64,000 nt of DNA, taken from the NCBI RefSeq assembly GCF_014109725.1, contig NZ_CP058554.1, forward strand, positions 1,302,001 through 1,366,000, in the 5' to 3' direction. A program made the position numbers and the translations under genes. Position 1 is the stretch's first letter. Each line of letters opens with the position of its first letter. The notes below the pieces were generated by a model. That model saw nothing but the letters and a program-made list of their open reading frames with translations. It was not told the origin of the DNA and made no database searches. Source of the DNA: Comamonas piscis (GTDB taxonomy: Bacteria; Pseudomonadota; Gammaproteobacteria; Burkholderiales; Burkholderiaceae_C). Shown here in pieces: positions 34,996-41,831 of this stretch.

Positions 34996-35266
34996 ATGTA
35001 CCGATCTACCCACAATCCCAACTATCAGCTCTTACTGTCCGTCCTCACTGTCACGCGCAAGCCCATGGGCGTGTCGCAAGTGGAGCTGGCACAGCGGCTT
35101 GGCAACACGCAGATGCGAACGTGGCGAGCGTCGCATTGATGCTGTGAAAGTGGTGGAATTCGCGGAGGCTCTTGGGGTGACACTGTTAGAGGTGATGGCG
35201 GAATACCTCGAAAGACGGGATAGCAACCTATTCGCAGCTAGCAAGAAGACGAGAAGCAGAAGCTGA
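34996..35266 (+). pseudogene. Frameshifted XRE-family (helix-turn-helix) regulator
   Basis: The ATG at 34996 opens a normal XRE N-terminus: LLLSVLTVTRKPMGVSQVELAQRLGNTQ, ending at CAG 35110-35112. The expected continuation, CERGERRIDAVKVVEFAEALGVTLLEVMAEYLERRD, is present from 35114 but in another frame. One base remains where five codons (recognition-helix residues such as TYVSK) would be expected, so a net 14-base deletion disrupts the gene and removes the DNA-reading helix. The in-frame product would stop soon after the junction. The rest of the sequence is well kept, so the event looks recent. Confidence 0.75.
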
Positions 35267-35636
35267 GGGGAGCAGGCAACTGTTCGCTTGATTATGCAAA
35301 CCTGGGGTGAGAAGGATGCGTAGCGGGGGATGGATTGCCGATGCACTTGCGTGCCGTATATCTAGCGATACTTTGACGAAGAGCTATAGAACAGTCCAGC
35401 AAGGTGTGCTATCGGCCATGAGCCGTCGCTGATGAAAGCAAGTTCCATCTTGCATCGACGTGGCCATGAAAGAAAGGGCAGACGCAGCCGGTTTCCTCCA
35501 GAGTTGCAAGGTGAAGCTGAATCTCGTAGAGAAAGTCCTCCTAGGCGCTCATATTTCCTTCCCTGACATATAACGTTTCCATGAGAGGTTGCATCCGGCT
35601 TGCTGGGCGACGAAGGGTTAGGCATTAGCTTTAGCA
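35267..35636. other. Intergenic stretch, no supported gene
   Basis: 370 bases between the XRE pseudogene and the end of the membrane-protein gene. The 92-codon minus-strand frame (35362-35640) has no ribosome site or protein-like pattern. Nothing else recognised. Confidence 0.5.
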
Positions 35637-36119
35637 TCAAAGAGGAAGATCATAGTAGGAACCAGTTTTTTTCTCTGCGTCCCAGATGCTACGAATGCTC
35701 TGTGCCGAGGCAGCCGCCTTCATTCCGTTGTTCCAGGCTTGCCAAACGCTGGGTTCGATGTAGCCGCGTTTGAAGTACAGATACTCCTCACCACAAAGAT
35801 TTAGGTAGTCAATTACCTTCGATCTTTCTTTCTCCGTCAGATCAGCGATTGCCATTCGTCCTATGGCTGCGATATCCTCATTCATGACATCGTATCGAGC
35901 GTTGCACTCTTTAAAGATTTCACGGAATACGCGGAGTTCTTCAAGCTTTTGCTTCTGAAGAAAGTACGCAACCGAAAGAAGGGCTCCAACTACTGTTGCG
36001 ATGGTTGCTACTTGTTCTTTCATTGCGAGAAGGGCGCAGATGGCGGATGCGACCGCGATGATTAGGATCCACCAGTAGTGCTCGAAAAGCCAGAACTTGA
36101 GACGGACGCTTAGAGGCAT
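35637..36119 (-). CDS. Two-helix membrane protein of unknown function
   Basis: A 160-residue protein: two transmembrane helices (about 15-32, WWILIIAVASAICALLA, and 36-53, VATIATVVGALLSVAYFL) and a helical cytoplasmic tail. The tail includes KLEELRVFREIFKECNARYDVMNEDIAAI, DYLNLCGEEYLYFKRGYIEPSVWQAWNNGM and a late IRSIWD. The block YxNLCxEEYLYxxxGxI...VWxxWxxGM is seen in a widespread family of hypothetical proteins in accessory regions, but I do not know a function. Low G+C. It lies 78 bp downstream of the acidic protein gene on the same strand and might be co-transcribed. Confidence 0.75.
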   Translation of the reverse strand: MPLSVRLKFWLFEHYWWILIIAVASAICALLAMKEQVATIATVVGALLSVAYFLQKQKLEELRVFREIFKECNARYDVMNEDIAAIGRMAIADLTEKERSKVIDYLNLCGEEYLYFKRGYIEPSVWQAWNNGMKAAASAQSIRSIWDAEKKTGSYYDLPL

Positions 36120-36197
36120 GTTTTATGACGCTTGACTAAGAAATTCAGCCGCCTCCGTAGACGGCCGGCTGGAATAATGAGTCAAAGCAGTAGAGGT

Positions 36198-36518
36198 TTA
36201 AATAGATGCCAGCGCTTCCTTTAAAGCTCGCACTAGGCTAGCAGCTTCAGCATCGCCAGCCATATGAAGCTCAATCCCATTTTCCAAGTTTTTGGAATGA
36301 GGGACGAAGGAAGAAGCCTGATTTTCCAATGTAATACGCAGTACTAGCCCTCCGCGGTCTTCCATGTCATTGCTTTTGAATACTGCAACAGTAACCTTAC
36401 CGATAGCGCCGGCTTCATATGAAGCTGATTTTTCGGTGAAAAGAGTCGTAGATGCTCGTTCATCAACGTCATCATCATCCTCTTCTTCCATCCGGCCTAA
36501 AATTTTTGGGTTTTGCAT
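36198..36518 (-). CDS. Small acidic hypothetical protein
   Basis: A 106-residue cytoplasmic protein with a good AGGAG site before ATG 36518. It opens MQNPKILGRMEEEDDDDVDE, an acidic patch, then has a beta-rich middle (IGKVTVAVFKSND, GGLVLRITLENQASSFV) and ends in a helix. No family recognised. It is directly upstream of the two-helix membrane protein and downstream of the second copy of the diverged repeat. The acidic tail could mask a nucleic-acid or protein partner; that is a guess. Confidence 0.7.
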   Translation of the reverse strand: MQNPKILGRMEEEDDDDVDERASTTLFTEKSASYEAGAIGKVTVAVFKSNDMEDRGGLVLRITLENQASSFVPHSKNLENGIELHMAGDAEAASLVRALKEALASI

Positions 36519-36542
36519 TTTAATTCTCCTATCTGCTTATGA

Positions 36543-36763
36543 CGTAATGTAGACCGCATCAAGCCGCAGGCCATATCCGGCGCATTTGGTTTAAATTGGC
36601 ATCCAAAAACGCGGAAAAGGCCTGGTTGTAAGCTAGTTCGATGGCACGTATTCTGGATAATAAATTACAAAATTTAATCATCAATTCCGACTTCCCTCCT
36701 CTGCTGCGCGCCACATGGTACTAGATCATGTTTGTGAGCGAATTTGTTACAAACACTATAGCC
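36543..36763. repeat. Diverged direct repeat, copy 2 (upstream of acidic protein gene)
   Basis: Partner of 34077-34297, same orientation and order of blocks, again just upstream of a minus-strand gene. GCATCAAGCCGCAG near 36556 also matches part of the structured element at 30316-30465. Confidence 0.55.
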
Positions 36764-37048
36764 TGCGCACCGGGCACTTTCATGTAAAAGGGGTATGAGT
36801 GTTTGTTAGATGGTACGTTGTATGAGCTTGAATGAATGACGGCTTTGGAGCTTTTCGTTGGATGGCCGCTCTGGGGCGACAGCGAGTACTCAAAGGCATC
36901 AACAGCGGACATCCGGCATCCCAGTTGACAGAGCCCAATATCTCTTGATGCAGCCACACACAGCGGCAATGACTGCAAGCAGCTGCTAAGCGGTAGCATG
37001 CCTTGTGAAGAGTTGACACGCACTATGGATAAGGGTGCTACCCACCCT
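36764..37048. other. Right edge of the AT-rich segment, no supported gene
   Basis: From copy 2 of the repeat to the end of the ZIP gene there is no coding frame with protein-like composition. G+C rises back to the host level at about 36800-37050. No integrase or tRNA marks the edge. Confidence 0.5.
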
Positions 37049-38014
37049 TCACCCCAGCGCCGTATCCAACACCATCATCAAAACAAACCCCACCATCAAC
37101 CCCGTAGTCGCAAAAAACTCATGCCCCTTGCGGTGCGATTCCGGGATGATTTCGTGGCTGATGACGAAGAGCATGGCGCCGGCGGCGAAGCCCAGGCCCC
37201 AGGGGAGGAGCAGGGCGGAGCTGCCGATGATGGCGGCTCCGGCGACGGCGCCCAGGGGTTCGACCAGGCCGGAGGCGATGCCCAGCAGGACGGAGAAGCC
37301 TCGGCTGTAGCCGACGGCCAGCAGCGCGGCGGCGACGACAAAGCCTTCGGGTACATCCTGGATGGAGATGCCGATAGCGAGCGCATTGGCGCGCATGCCT
37401 TCATTGCCGGCATAGCCCACGCCAATAGCCAGGCCTTCAGGCAGGTTGTGCAGGATGATCGCAAACACAAAGAGCCAGGTGCGGCGCAGCTGCTGGGCGC
37501 TGGCGCCTTCCCGGCCTTTGATGAAATGTTCGTGGGGCAGCAGGCGGTCCATTATCAGCAGGGCCATGCCGCCCAGCAGGATGGAAGTGCCGACGACACC
37601 GCCAGCAGCCCAGGCGCTGCCGCCAAAGATATTCGAGGCGCGTGCGGCATCCAGTGCGGGGATGACCAGCGAGAACGCGCAGGCGGCCAGCATCACGCCG
37701 GCGCCAAATCCAAACAAGGTATCGCGTGTGCGCTCAGACGGGCGTTGGGCCAGCAGCACGGGCAGGGTGCCCAGGGCAGTGGCCAAGGCGGCCATGCAGC
37801 CACCCAGTAGCGCACTGCGCACGGAGGGCTCGTTTTTGAGGCCATCCCAGATGAGCGCGCCGAGCGCGAACACCCCCAAACCACAGATCAGCAGACCGAT
37901 GCGGGTTCGCAGCTTGAGCGCCTGCTTGGGCGCGGGGCTGGCGGTGCTGCGCGATGTGTCATCGCGCGGATCGGGCTGGTTGTCCATATCCATTGGTTGG
38001 TCGCCTGGGGTCAT
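37049..38014 (-). CDS. ZIP-family metal transporter (ZupT/GufA-like)
   Basis: A 321-residue inner-membrane protein with about eight helices. Metal-binding motifs: helix IV FAIILHNLPEGLAIGVGYAG and helix V IGISIQDVPEGFVVAAALL (HNLPEG and D/E-PEG), and a late VISHEIIPESHRKGHE. Zinc, iron or manganese uptake is the family role. It follows sodA by 33 bp on the same strand. The order small protein-sodA-ZIP resembles the Fur-controlled P. aeruginosa block around sodM (PA4467-PA4469) recalled from memory; this supports manganese or zinc supply to the SOD. Confidence 0.9.
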   Translation of the reverse strand: MTPGDQPMDMDNQPDPRDDTSRSTASPAPKQALKLRTRIGLLICGLGVFALGALIWDGLKNEPSVRSALLGGCMAALATALGTLPVLLAQRPSERTRDTLFGFGAGVMLAACAFSLVIPALDAARASNIFGGSAWAAGGVVGTSILLGGMALLIMDRLLPHEHFIKGREGASAQQLRRTWLFVFAIILHNLPEGLAIGVGYAGNEGMRANALAIGISIQDVPEGFVVAAALLAVGYSRGFSVLLGIASGLVEPLGAVAGAAIIGSSALLLPWGLGFAAGAMLFVISHEIIPESHRKGHEFFATTGLMVGFVLMMVLDTALG

Positions 38015-38046
38015 GTGCGTGCTCGCGTGCTCGGTAGGGAGATGGC

Positions 38047-38673
38047 TTATTTGCCCAGCGCTGCGGCGTACTTGCGGGCAACGGTTGCCCAGTCCACCAC
38101 ATTGTAGAAAGCGGCAATGTATTCAGGGCGGCGGTTTTGGTACTTCAGGTAGTAAGCGTGCTCCCACACATCCAGGCCCAGGATGGGGGTGTTGCCCGAG
38201 CCAATGCCCTTCATCAGTGGCGAATCCTGGTTGGCGCTGCTTTCCACCGCCAGCTTGCCTTCAGGGGTCACGGTCAGCCAGGCCCAGCCGCTGCCAAAAC
38301 GGCTCAGTGCGGCCTTGGTGAAGGCATCCTTGAAGGCGTCAAAACCACCCAGGTCGGCATCGATGGCCTTGGCCACATCGCCTTGGGGCAGGCCGCCGCC
38401 GGTGGGGGACATCACTTCCCAGAACAGGCTGTGGTTGGCATGGCCGCCGCCGTTGTTGCGCACGGGCAGGCGCAGCTTCTCGGGCAGCGATTCGACCTGG
38501 GCCACCAGCGCTTCGATCGACAGGTTGGCGAACTCCGTGCCTTCCAGCGCCGCATTGAGGTTGTTCACATAGGTCTGGTGGTGCTTGCTGTAGTGGATCT
38601 CCATCGTCTGGGCGTCAATGTTGGGCTCCAGGGCATCGTAGGCATAGGCCAGCTTGGGGAGGGTATAGGACAT
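38047..38673 (-). CDS. sodA: Superoxide dismutase, Mn type
   Basis: A 208-residue cytoplasmic SOD that dismutes superoxide to oxygen and peroxide. Metal ligands His27, His81, Asp168 and His172 are in MEIHYSKHH, GGGHANHSLFW and DVWEHAYYLKYQNRRPEYI. The RNNGGGHANHSLFWEVMSP and ANQDSPLM segments are of the Mn, not the Fe, type. ATG 38673 is chosen; the frame is open to 38802 but the extra residues are not SOD-like. It lies in an operon with two small proteins upstream and a ZIP transporter downstream, under a Fur-like promoter. Confidence 0.94.
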   Translation of the reverse strand: MSYTLPKLAYAYDALEPNIDAQTMEIHYSKHHQTYVNNLNAALEGTEFANLSIEALVAQVESLPEKLRLPVRNNGGGHANHSLFWEVMSPTGGGLPQGDVAKAIDADLGGFDAFKDAFTKAALSRFGSGWAWLTVTPEGKLAVESSANQDSPLMKGIGSGNTPILGLDVWEHAYYLKYQNRRPEYIAAFYNVVDWATVARKYAAALGK

Positions 38674-38728
38674 ATCGTGTGTTAGTCGTTGAGTGGAGAA
38701 CAGTGGGTCAATGCCGGTGCGGCGGCTG

Positions 38729-39223
38729 TCAGTGCAGCAGCGTGCCCGGCGGCGGGTTGCCCGAAGGCATGGGAACGCTGTGGGCCTGCCGCTCCATCGC
38801 ATCCTCGCGCTCGCGGGCGGCGCAGCGGTTGTGGTGCTCGGTCAAGGCGGCAAAGGTGTGGTGCAGGTGCTTGCAGGCAGCAGATCGCAGATCGGCGCTG
38901 GCATGGTCGTCGCGCGTCAGGGCCAGCAGCTGGTGGTGCGCGCAGTTGATGCACTCGCCGGCCGATACCGGCTGGCTCAAGGTGTTGAAGCAGTCGGCCA
39001 GGTTCAGGTGCGCCACCACAAAGGCGGCCAGGCGGTCATCGGCGCAGACGCCTGCTGGTGCATCGTGGAACAGCTGGTGCGCCACGCGCAGCGCATGCTC
39101 GTGCCAGGCCAGCGCTTGCTCGGGGCGGTTGTCGCGGCTGGCTTCCACGCCGGTCTGGGTCAGGCGCTCCCATTCGCGCAGCAGCAGCGGGCCCGATACT
39201 GAGGACGGAAAACGCGAGCTCAT
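38729..39223 (-). CDS. Hypothetical protein, Cys/His-rich (sodA-operon, PA4469-like by position)
   Basis: A 164-residue helical protein: LLLREWERLTQTGVEASRDNRPEQALAWHEHALRVAHQLF, then AHLNLADCFNTL, CINCAHHQLLALTRDD and ACKHLHHTFAALTEHHNRC. The first half looks like TPR helices; the later half is dense in Cys and His and could hold a metal. Its ATG overlaps the stop of the gene before it (ATGA). Downstream is sodA, 55 bp away. By position it corresponds to the OrfX gene beside Mn-SOD in Pseudomonas, but I have not compared sequences. Confidence 0.75.
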   Translation of the reverse strand: MSSRFPSSVSGPLLLREWERLTQTGVEASRDNRPEQALAWHEHALRVAHQLFHDAPAGVCADDRLAAFVVAHLNLADCFNTLSQPVSAGECINCAHHQLLALTRDDHASADLRSAACKHLHHTFAALTEHHNRCAAREREDAMERQAHSVPMPSGNPPPGTLLH

Positions 39224-39756
39224 GGCAGTTCCTTGGCGGGCACGCTGGCCGCCGTCATCACCCAGGCATGCGAGGCCTTGGCGGTTTCTGTGGGGGCAAA
39301 GGCCTTGGGGTCTTCGAGCAGGCAGGTGGTGCCCAGGCGCTTGCACTGGTCGTGGTCGCGCCAGTAACCGCCGTGGCTGATGCAGCCGGTCTGGCAGATC
39401 ACCAAGTTGGTGGCATGCTGGCCCAGCTCTTGCAGATAGGCATCGGGTGGGGGCTGGGGTGCGGCCACTACCTCCATGGTCGCGGCCGGGTCCACACAGC
39501 GGCGCACTGCCGTGACGGCCGCGCGGTTGGCGATGGTCGACAGGTGTACCAAGCGGTCCTCGCGCTCCCAGATGAGGGCGCTGTCGCGCATGATGACCTG
39601 GGCCCGCAGCTGCGTGACCTGGGCGCGCAGCGCCTCGACCTCTGCGCGCAGAGCATCGACTTGGGCCGTGCAACGGGCTTGCAGTGCCGCATAGTGGCGA
39701 AGCATCACACCGTGCTCCTGCACCAACGGGTGGATGTCACTGTCTGGGTTTGGCAC
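39220..39756 (-). CDS. Hypothetical protein with coiled coil and Cys-containing tail
   Basis: A 178-residue protein. A helical first half with a clear coiled coil (ALRAEVEALRAQVTQLRAQV, about 34-54) is followed by a Cys-containing tail (VICQTGCISHGGYWRDHDQCKRLGTTC, four cysteines). No signal peptide and no transmembrane helix. Not recognised as a named family. First gene of the sodA operon, so it should share the Fur-type control; the Cys cluster suggests metal binding or redox sensing. Confidence 0.75.
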   Translation of the reverse strand: MPNPDSDIHPLVQEHGVMLRHYAALQARCTAQVDALRAEVEALRAQVTQLRAQVIMRDSALIWEREDRLVHLSTIANRAAVTAVRRCVDPAATMEVVAAPQPPPDAYLQELGQHATNLVICQTGCISHGGYWRDHDQCKRLGTTCLLEDPKAFAPTETAKASHAWVMTAASVPAKELP

Positions 39757-39825
39757 GGTTGGCTCGCCTCCACGGGATAAACGGAAAACACTTTGCTCGG
39801 CATCAAGGCAAGGTCAAATAAAAAC

Positions 39826-39855
39826 ATAATAAATGAGAATCGTTTCTATTCGCAA
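39826..39855 (-). promoter_or_regulatory. Promoter with Fur-box-like site for the sodA operon
   Basis: On the minus strand TTGCGA (39855-39850) and TATTAT (39831-39826) stand 18 bp apart as -35 and -10 boxes. The spacer and -10 contain AATAGAAACGATTCTCATTT, which includes the GAGAAT-type hexamers of a Fur box. Fur binding here would block RNA polymerase, so the operon should be expressed when iron is scarce. Confidence 0.65.
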
Positions 39856-39953
39856 ACTCATTTGTATATGGCCTGCCAGTTAGCAGTGGAATAGGGCTAT
39901 CAGTTGAGCGAGCCATACGGCCGGAAGGGGCGATGCGGCCTTCGATAGAATGA

Positions 39954-39969
39954 CTGTATAAAAATACAG
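39954..39969. promoter_or_regulatory. LexA (SOS) box
   Basis: CTGTATAAAAATACAG is a perfect CTGT-N8-ACAG LexA site with the preferred A/T core. It lies 35 bp before the FAN1-like gene and about 100 bp from the Fur-controlled promoter on the other strand. Confidence 0.85.
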
Positions 39970-40004
39970 ATAAGCTATCACTCACACCCACCGCATCCAT
40001 CCCC

Positions 40005-41831
40005 ATGCTGGCCCCCCACCGCTACTACTACCTGCATAACTTCGAGCGCGCGCTGCAGTGGTTGGGGCAGCGCTATGGCGATGTGCTGGATGCGCGAGAA
40101 CAGCAGTTTTTGGCGGACTTTGCCCAAGCGCCCATGCAGTCGCAGGCACTGATGGTGCGCATGCTGATGCGGCGCGGGCCCTGGTTCCGCGCGGACAAGC
40201 TGGTCTACGACGAGATCCCCGATGTGCATGCCGCCGCCCAGCCCTTGCTGGCGCTGGGCTGGATCGATGCCGATGCCGACATGGCCCTGGCCGAGCTGTT
40301 TGCGCTGCACACCAAGCCCGAGCTGCTGCAGATATTTGCCAACGCCGGTTTGGCGCGCTCGCTGCGCAAGGCCGACATGCTGGCCCAGCTTGCGCAATGG
40401 GCGCAGCCGTCAGACCCAAGCTCCGAGCAAGAAGCCCAAGAGCAGCTGCAGCCCTACCACCGCTGGCACCCGCAAGCCGAGCATGCCGCCTGGCGCGTGA
40501 CGGTCGGCGAGCTGGCCGAAGGCCTGCGCCTGATGTTCTTTGGCAATCTGCACCAGGACTGGTCAGAGTTTGTGCTGGCCGATCTGGGCATCTTCAAATA
40601 CGAGACGGTGGCCTTTGATGCGCAGTCGCGCGCCTTCCAGAACCGTGCCGATGTGCAGGGCTACCGCCAGCTGCAGCAGTGGCGCCAGGCGGTGGATGAG
40701 GACGAAGACCGCCAGGCCTTGATGGACGCGCTGGCCGCCTGGCGCAGCGCCAACCCCTGGCTGCAGCAGCGCCATGCCAAGGTGCTGCTGCGCCTGGGCC
40801 AGGCCTGCGAGCGCAGCCAAAGCTGGGCCCTTGCCGAGCAGGCCTATGCCGCCAGCCCCTACCCGGGCGCACGCCACCGCCGCATGCGCGTGCTAGAACG
40901 CATGGAGCGCTTTGACGAGGCCCTGGCCCTCGCCAGCGCCGCTGCGCAGCAGCCCGAGAGCGATGAGGAAAGCCAGCGCCTGGCCCGCATGCTGCCGCGC
41001 CTGCGCCGCCACCTGGGCCAGCGCAGCGCCAGCCGCCGCGCGCTGAAACCCGAGGTGGCCCAACTGCGCGAGGATGTGGCGCTGGACCGCGTGCTGCGCT
41101 TGCCTCGTATGGCGCACGGCATGGCGGCGATGGATGCGCTGAGCGACGCGGCCGCATTGGAAGCGGCCTTACGCGCTGGTGAAGCCATCGAGGCCATGGA
41201 AGCAGCAGGGGCAACGCAGGCCCCCGAAGGCCTGCGCCTGATGGCCGTGGAATACGCCTTGCGCGACCACTGGCACCGCGACGATGCGCCGGTGTTCTAT
41301 GTCGAGAACGCACTCATCAACTCGCTGTTTGGCCTGCTGTGCTGGCCGGCGATTTTTGCGCCTTTGCCGGGGGCGTTTTTTCATCCGTTCCAGGCGGGGC
41401 CGGCCGATGTGTATGCGCCCGATTTTGTCGCGCGGCGTGCAGCGCTGTTTGGCGCTTGTCTGGCCATGCTCGATGACGGCAGCTATGCCGAGGTGATCCG
41501 CCAGCGCTTTGCCGACAAGGCCGGGCTGCAGTCGCCCTTTGTGTTTTGGGGCACGTTGACCGATGCATTGCTGGCGCATGCGCTGGCCTGCATACCGGCG
41601 GCCCACCTCAAGCTGCTGTTCCAGCGCCTGCTGGGCAACCTGCAGGCCAACCGCACGGGCTTCCCCGACCTGGTGCGTTTCTGGCCGCTGGAGCGGCGCT
41701 ACCAGCTGGTGGAGGTCAAAGGCCCGGGCGACAAGCTGCAGGACAACCAGATCCGCTGGCTGGAGTACTGCGCCGCCCATGGCATACCCGTGGGCGTCTG
41801 CCATGTGCAGTGGCGCGAGGCGGGCGCATGA
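40005..41831 (+). CDS. VRR-NUC nuclease, FAN1-like
   Basis: A 608-residue protein. N-terminal region (from YYYLHNFERALQWL) with a SAP-like and helical part, a TPR-like middle (about 260-340), then the C-terminal VRR-NUC domain. Its PD-(D/E)XK centre is in TGFPDLVRFWPLERRYQLVEVKGPGDKLQDNQ (about Asp556, Glu570, Lys572). FAN1 is a structure-specific nuclease that cuts 5' flaps and unhooks interstrand crosslinks; Pseudomonas FAN1 has the same architecture. A perfect LexA box stands 35 bp upstream. It overlaps the helicase gene by four bases, so the pair is made together as an SOS repair operon. Confidence 0.9.
   Translation: MLAPHRYYYLHNFERALQWLGQRYGDVLDAREQQFLADFAQAPMQSQALMVRMLMRRGPWFRADKLVYDEIPDVHAAAQPLLALGWIDADADMALAELFALHTKPELLQIFANAGLARSLRKADMLAQLAQWAQPSDPSSEQEAQEQLQPYHRWHPQAEHAAWRVTVGELAEGLRLMFFGNLHQDWSEFVLADLGIFKYETVAFDAQSRAFQNRADVQGYRQLQQWRQAVDEDEDRQALMDALAAWRSANPWLQQRHAKVLLRLGQACERSQSWALAEQAYAASPYPGARHRRMRVLERMERFDEALALASAAAQQPESDEESQRLARMLPRLRRHLGQRSASRRALKPEVAQLREDVALDRVLRLPRMAHGMAAMDALSDAAALEAALRAGEAIEAMEAAGATQAPEGLRLMAVEYALRDHWHRDDAPVFYVENALINSLFGLLCWPAIFAPLPGAFFHPFQAGPADVYAPDFVARRAALFGACLAMLDDGSYAEVIRQRFADKAGLQSPFVFWGTLTDALLAHALACIPAAHLKLLFQRLLGNLQANRTGFPDLVRFWPLERRYQLVEVKGPGDKLQDNQIRWLEYCAAHGIPVGVCHVQWREAGA

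Noticed and set aside
35362..35640. 92-codon minus-strand frame
   Set aside because: No ribosome site and irregular composition; would overlap the end of the membrane-protein gene.
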